DNA of 64,000 nt from Kolteria novifilia (lineage in GTDB: Bacteria > Planctomycetota > Planctomycetia > Kolteriales > Kolteriaceae): positions 6,944,001 to 7,008,000 of the forward strand of contig CP036279.1 of the NCBI GenBank assembly GCA_007748055.1, in the 5' to 3' direction. The notes beneath the pieces were generated by a model, which saw only the letters and a program-made list of their open reading frames with translations, searched no databases and was not told the origin of the DNA. Made by a program: the position numbers and the translations under genes. This document shows, piece by piece, positions 63,132 through 64,000 of this stretch (positions are counted from its first letter, which is position 1; each line of letters opens with the position of its first letter).

Positions 63132-64000
63132 TCCCGGAGACGTGAATCTTCACCCGAAGGCGCCTGCTCGTCGCGAAGGTCGAAATGTCCAACGCTCCCG
63201 GTCCGGCCCGGCAGGTGATCATCCCCTCCTCGCTCGTACGCAACACGAGGGAACCGACCTCGCGGTAAACATCCATGGGATCGCGCAGCCGATGCCGTCT
63301 AGCATCGCTCACAAGGACGACGCGCGGGCGAAGTCGCGCCGCCAGCGATGCGGGATTGCTCGACCGGCCCCCATGATGGGGAGCCAGCAGGACGTCGTAC
63401 GGCCCCGGGAGCGATGATTGGACAGCCGAGAGCCCGTCCCCATCGAGATCGCCCGGAAGGAGCACACGCACGCCGTCAGCGACCACTTCGAGGACCAAGC
63501 TGCCACTGTTGTCACTTTCGGACACGACGCGAGGATCGGGCCAAACGACATTGAAGCGACCGTTCCCGCAACGAAAGCGATCGCCCTTCCAGATGAACTT
63601 CAGCTCGACACCGCGTTCGACCAACTCGCCCAGCACGTGGCTGGCGGCTTCTTCGTCGGACTGGGCGAATCCGGGAGTGATGTAGACGCAGCCAATGTGT
63701 ATCCGTTCGTTGAGCCTCAATAGCCCATTGAAGTGATCAAGGTCGGCGTGCGACAGGAAGACCCCGTCGAGACTCGTCACACCCGAAGCCCAGAGAAAGG
63801 GTGTCAGCTCTCGGTCGATCGTCGCGGGCCCGGACATGCTGCCGACGTCATAGAGCACCGTCTCCCCGGACGAGAACCGCAACAGGGCGCAGTTGCCGTG
63901 ACCAACCGCGACTTGGTAAACGACGAATGAGGCTGGCGCCGTTCGACTCCCGACGAGGATCGCCCCCAACCCGAGCCAGAGACCAACCATCCCCGCGGCC
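63085..64000 (-). CDS. ComEC/Rec2-type metallo-beta-lactamase domain (partial, N-terminus outside window)
   Basis: At least 305 residues; the frame stays open through the right edge, so the Met at 63990 is probably internal. Metallo-beta-lactamase fold typical of the C-terminal domain of ComEC/Rec2 DNA-uptake channels: YQVAVGHGNCALLRFSSGETVLYDVG, metal motif LSHADLDHFNGL, LLPGDLDGDGL and LLAPHHGGRSSNPA. A hydrophobic segment just before it (VGLWLGLGAILVG) fits the end of the membrane channel domain. Its 3' end overlaps the convergent ATPase gene. A stand-alone exported MBL protein is the alternative. Confidence 0.85.
   Translation of the reverse strand, partial: AAGMVGLWLGLGAILVGSRTAPASFVVYQVAVGHGNCALLRFSSGETVLYDVGSMSGPATIDRELTPFLWASGVTSLDGVFLSHADLDHFNGLLRLNERIHIGCVYITPGFAQSDEEAASHVLGELVERGVELKFIWKGDRFRCGNGRFNVVWPDPRVVSESDNSGSLVLEVVADGVRVLLPGDLDGDGLSAVQSSLPGPYDVLLAPHHGGRSSNPASLAARLRPRVVLVSDARRHRLRDPMDVYREVGSLVLRTSEEGMITCRAGPGALDISTFATSRRLRVKIHVSGINPKDPDAPADRDRK

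Noticed and set aside
1-64000. Defence islands, retrons, phage or secondary-metabolite clusters
   Set aside because: Every supported gene belongs to housekeeping, envelope, signalling or planctomycete-specific families; no such markers seen.

Overview
This GC-rich 64 kb chromosomal window almost certainly comes from a planctomycete (Planctomycetota; I cannot resolve the order). The markers are an N-terminal LExLExRxLLA-type export motif, a Tat-type DUF1501 protein, a DUF1559 prepilin-like protein with a transthyretin-like partner, and intergenic hairpin repeats. KdsA shows that Kdo, and so an LPS-type outer membrane, is made. I see no rRNA, tRNA, CRISPR array, phage or complete insertion sequence.

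Layout. 1-5.3 kb (-): circularly permuted ATP-grasp, alpha-E and DUF2126 transglutaminase, a predicted peptide-ligase system. 5.6-7.1 kb (-): exported alpha-carbonic anhydrase fusion. 7.6-11.7 kb (-): methyltransferase, DUF1501 protein, PAS-GAF-receiver protein. 11.9-17.8 kb (+): exported protein overlapping a DacZ-like diadenylate cyclase, RuvB, a BON-like protein overlapping cobyrinate synthase. 18.2-20 kb (-): Nudix and FabD. 20.7-26.1 kb: PPP phosphatase, NTF2-like protein, methyltransferase, tyrosine autokinase for exopolysaccharide. 26.6-33 kb (+): pseudophosphatase lipoprotein, ScpA, one-chain 5-oxoprolinase. 33.2-38 kb: four-repeat NTF2-like protein, DUF4430 lipoprotein, GyrA/ParC. 38.2-41.8 kb: FCD-AraC regulator divergent from a pseudopilin, transthyretin-like and sialidase operon. 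42.1-49.7 kb: GlpK, CorA, pseudo-transglutaminase lipoprotein, KdsA, diacylglycerol-kinase-like protein. 50-56.7 kb (mostly +): tail-anchored protein, NnrE, methyltransferase (-), M20 hydrolase coupled to a GCS2 ligase, esterase, UspA, a 37-residue membrane protein. 56.8-64 kb: Ser/Thr kinase with type II secretion F-like protein (-), YugP peptidase, FliI/YscN-like ATPase (+), ComEC/MBL fragment (-).

The most unusual signal lies between the genes. At least two families of about 105 and 155 bp, TA-flanked, MITE-like elements sit against gene 3' ends. In four genes (fabD, glpK, the GyrA/ParC gene and the four-repeat protein gene) the stop codon is formed by the element's own end, because TA plus the first element base (G or A) reads TAG or TAA. 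The elements carry a central hairpin whose arms differ from copy to copy while the 5-nt loop (RCAAG) and a flanking GGCACCC are conserved. The same hairpin plan recurs outside clear elements.

A second pattern is short tandem repeats with unit lengths of 10, 30 or 33 bp at six loci. Two of these are in frame inside conserved enzymes (CobB and the FliI-like ATPase).

Starts were moved downstream from the longest reading frame wherever a Shine-Dalgarno match, signal peptide or family N-terminus supported it; the reason is given per gene.
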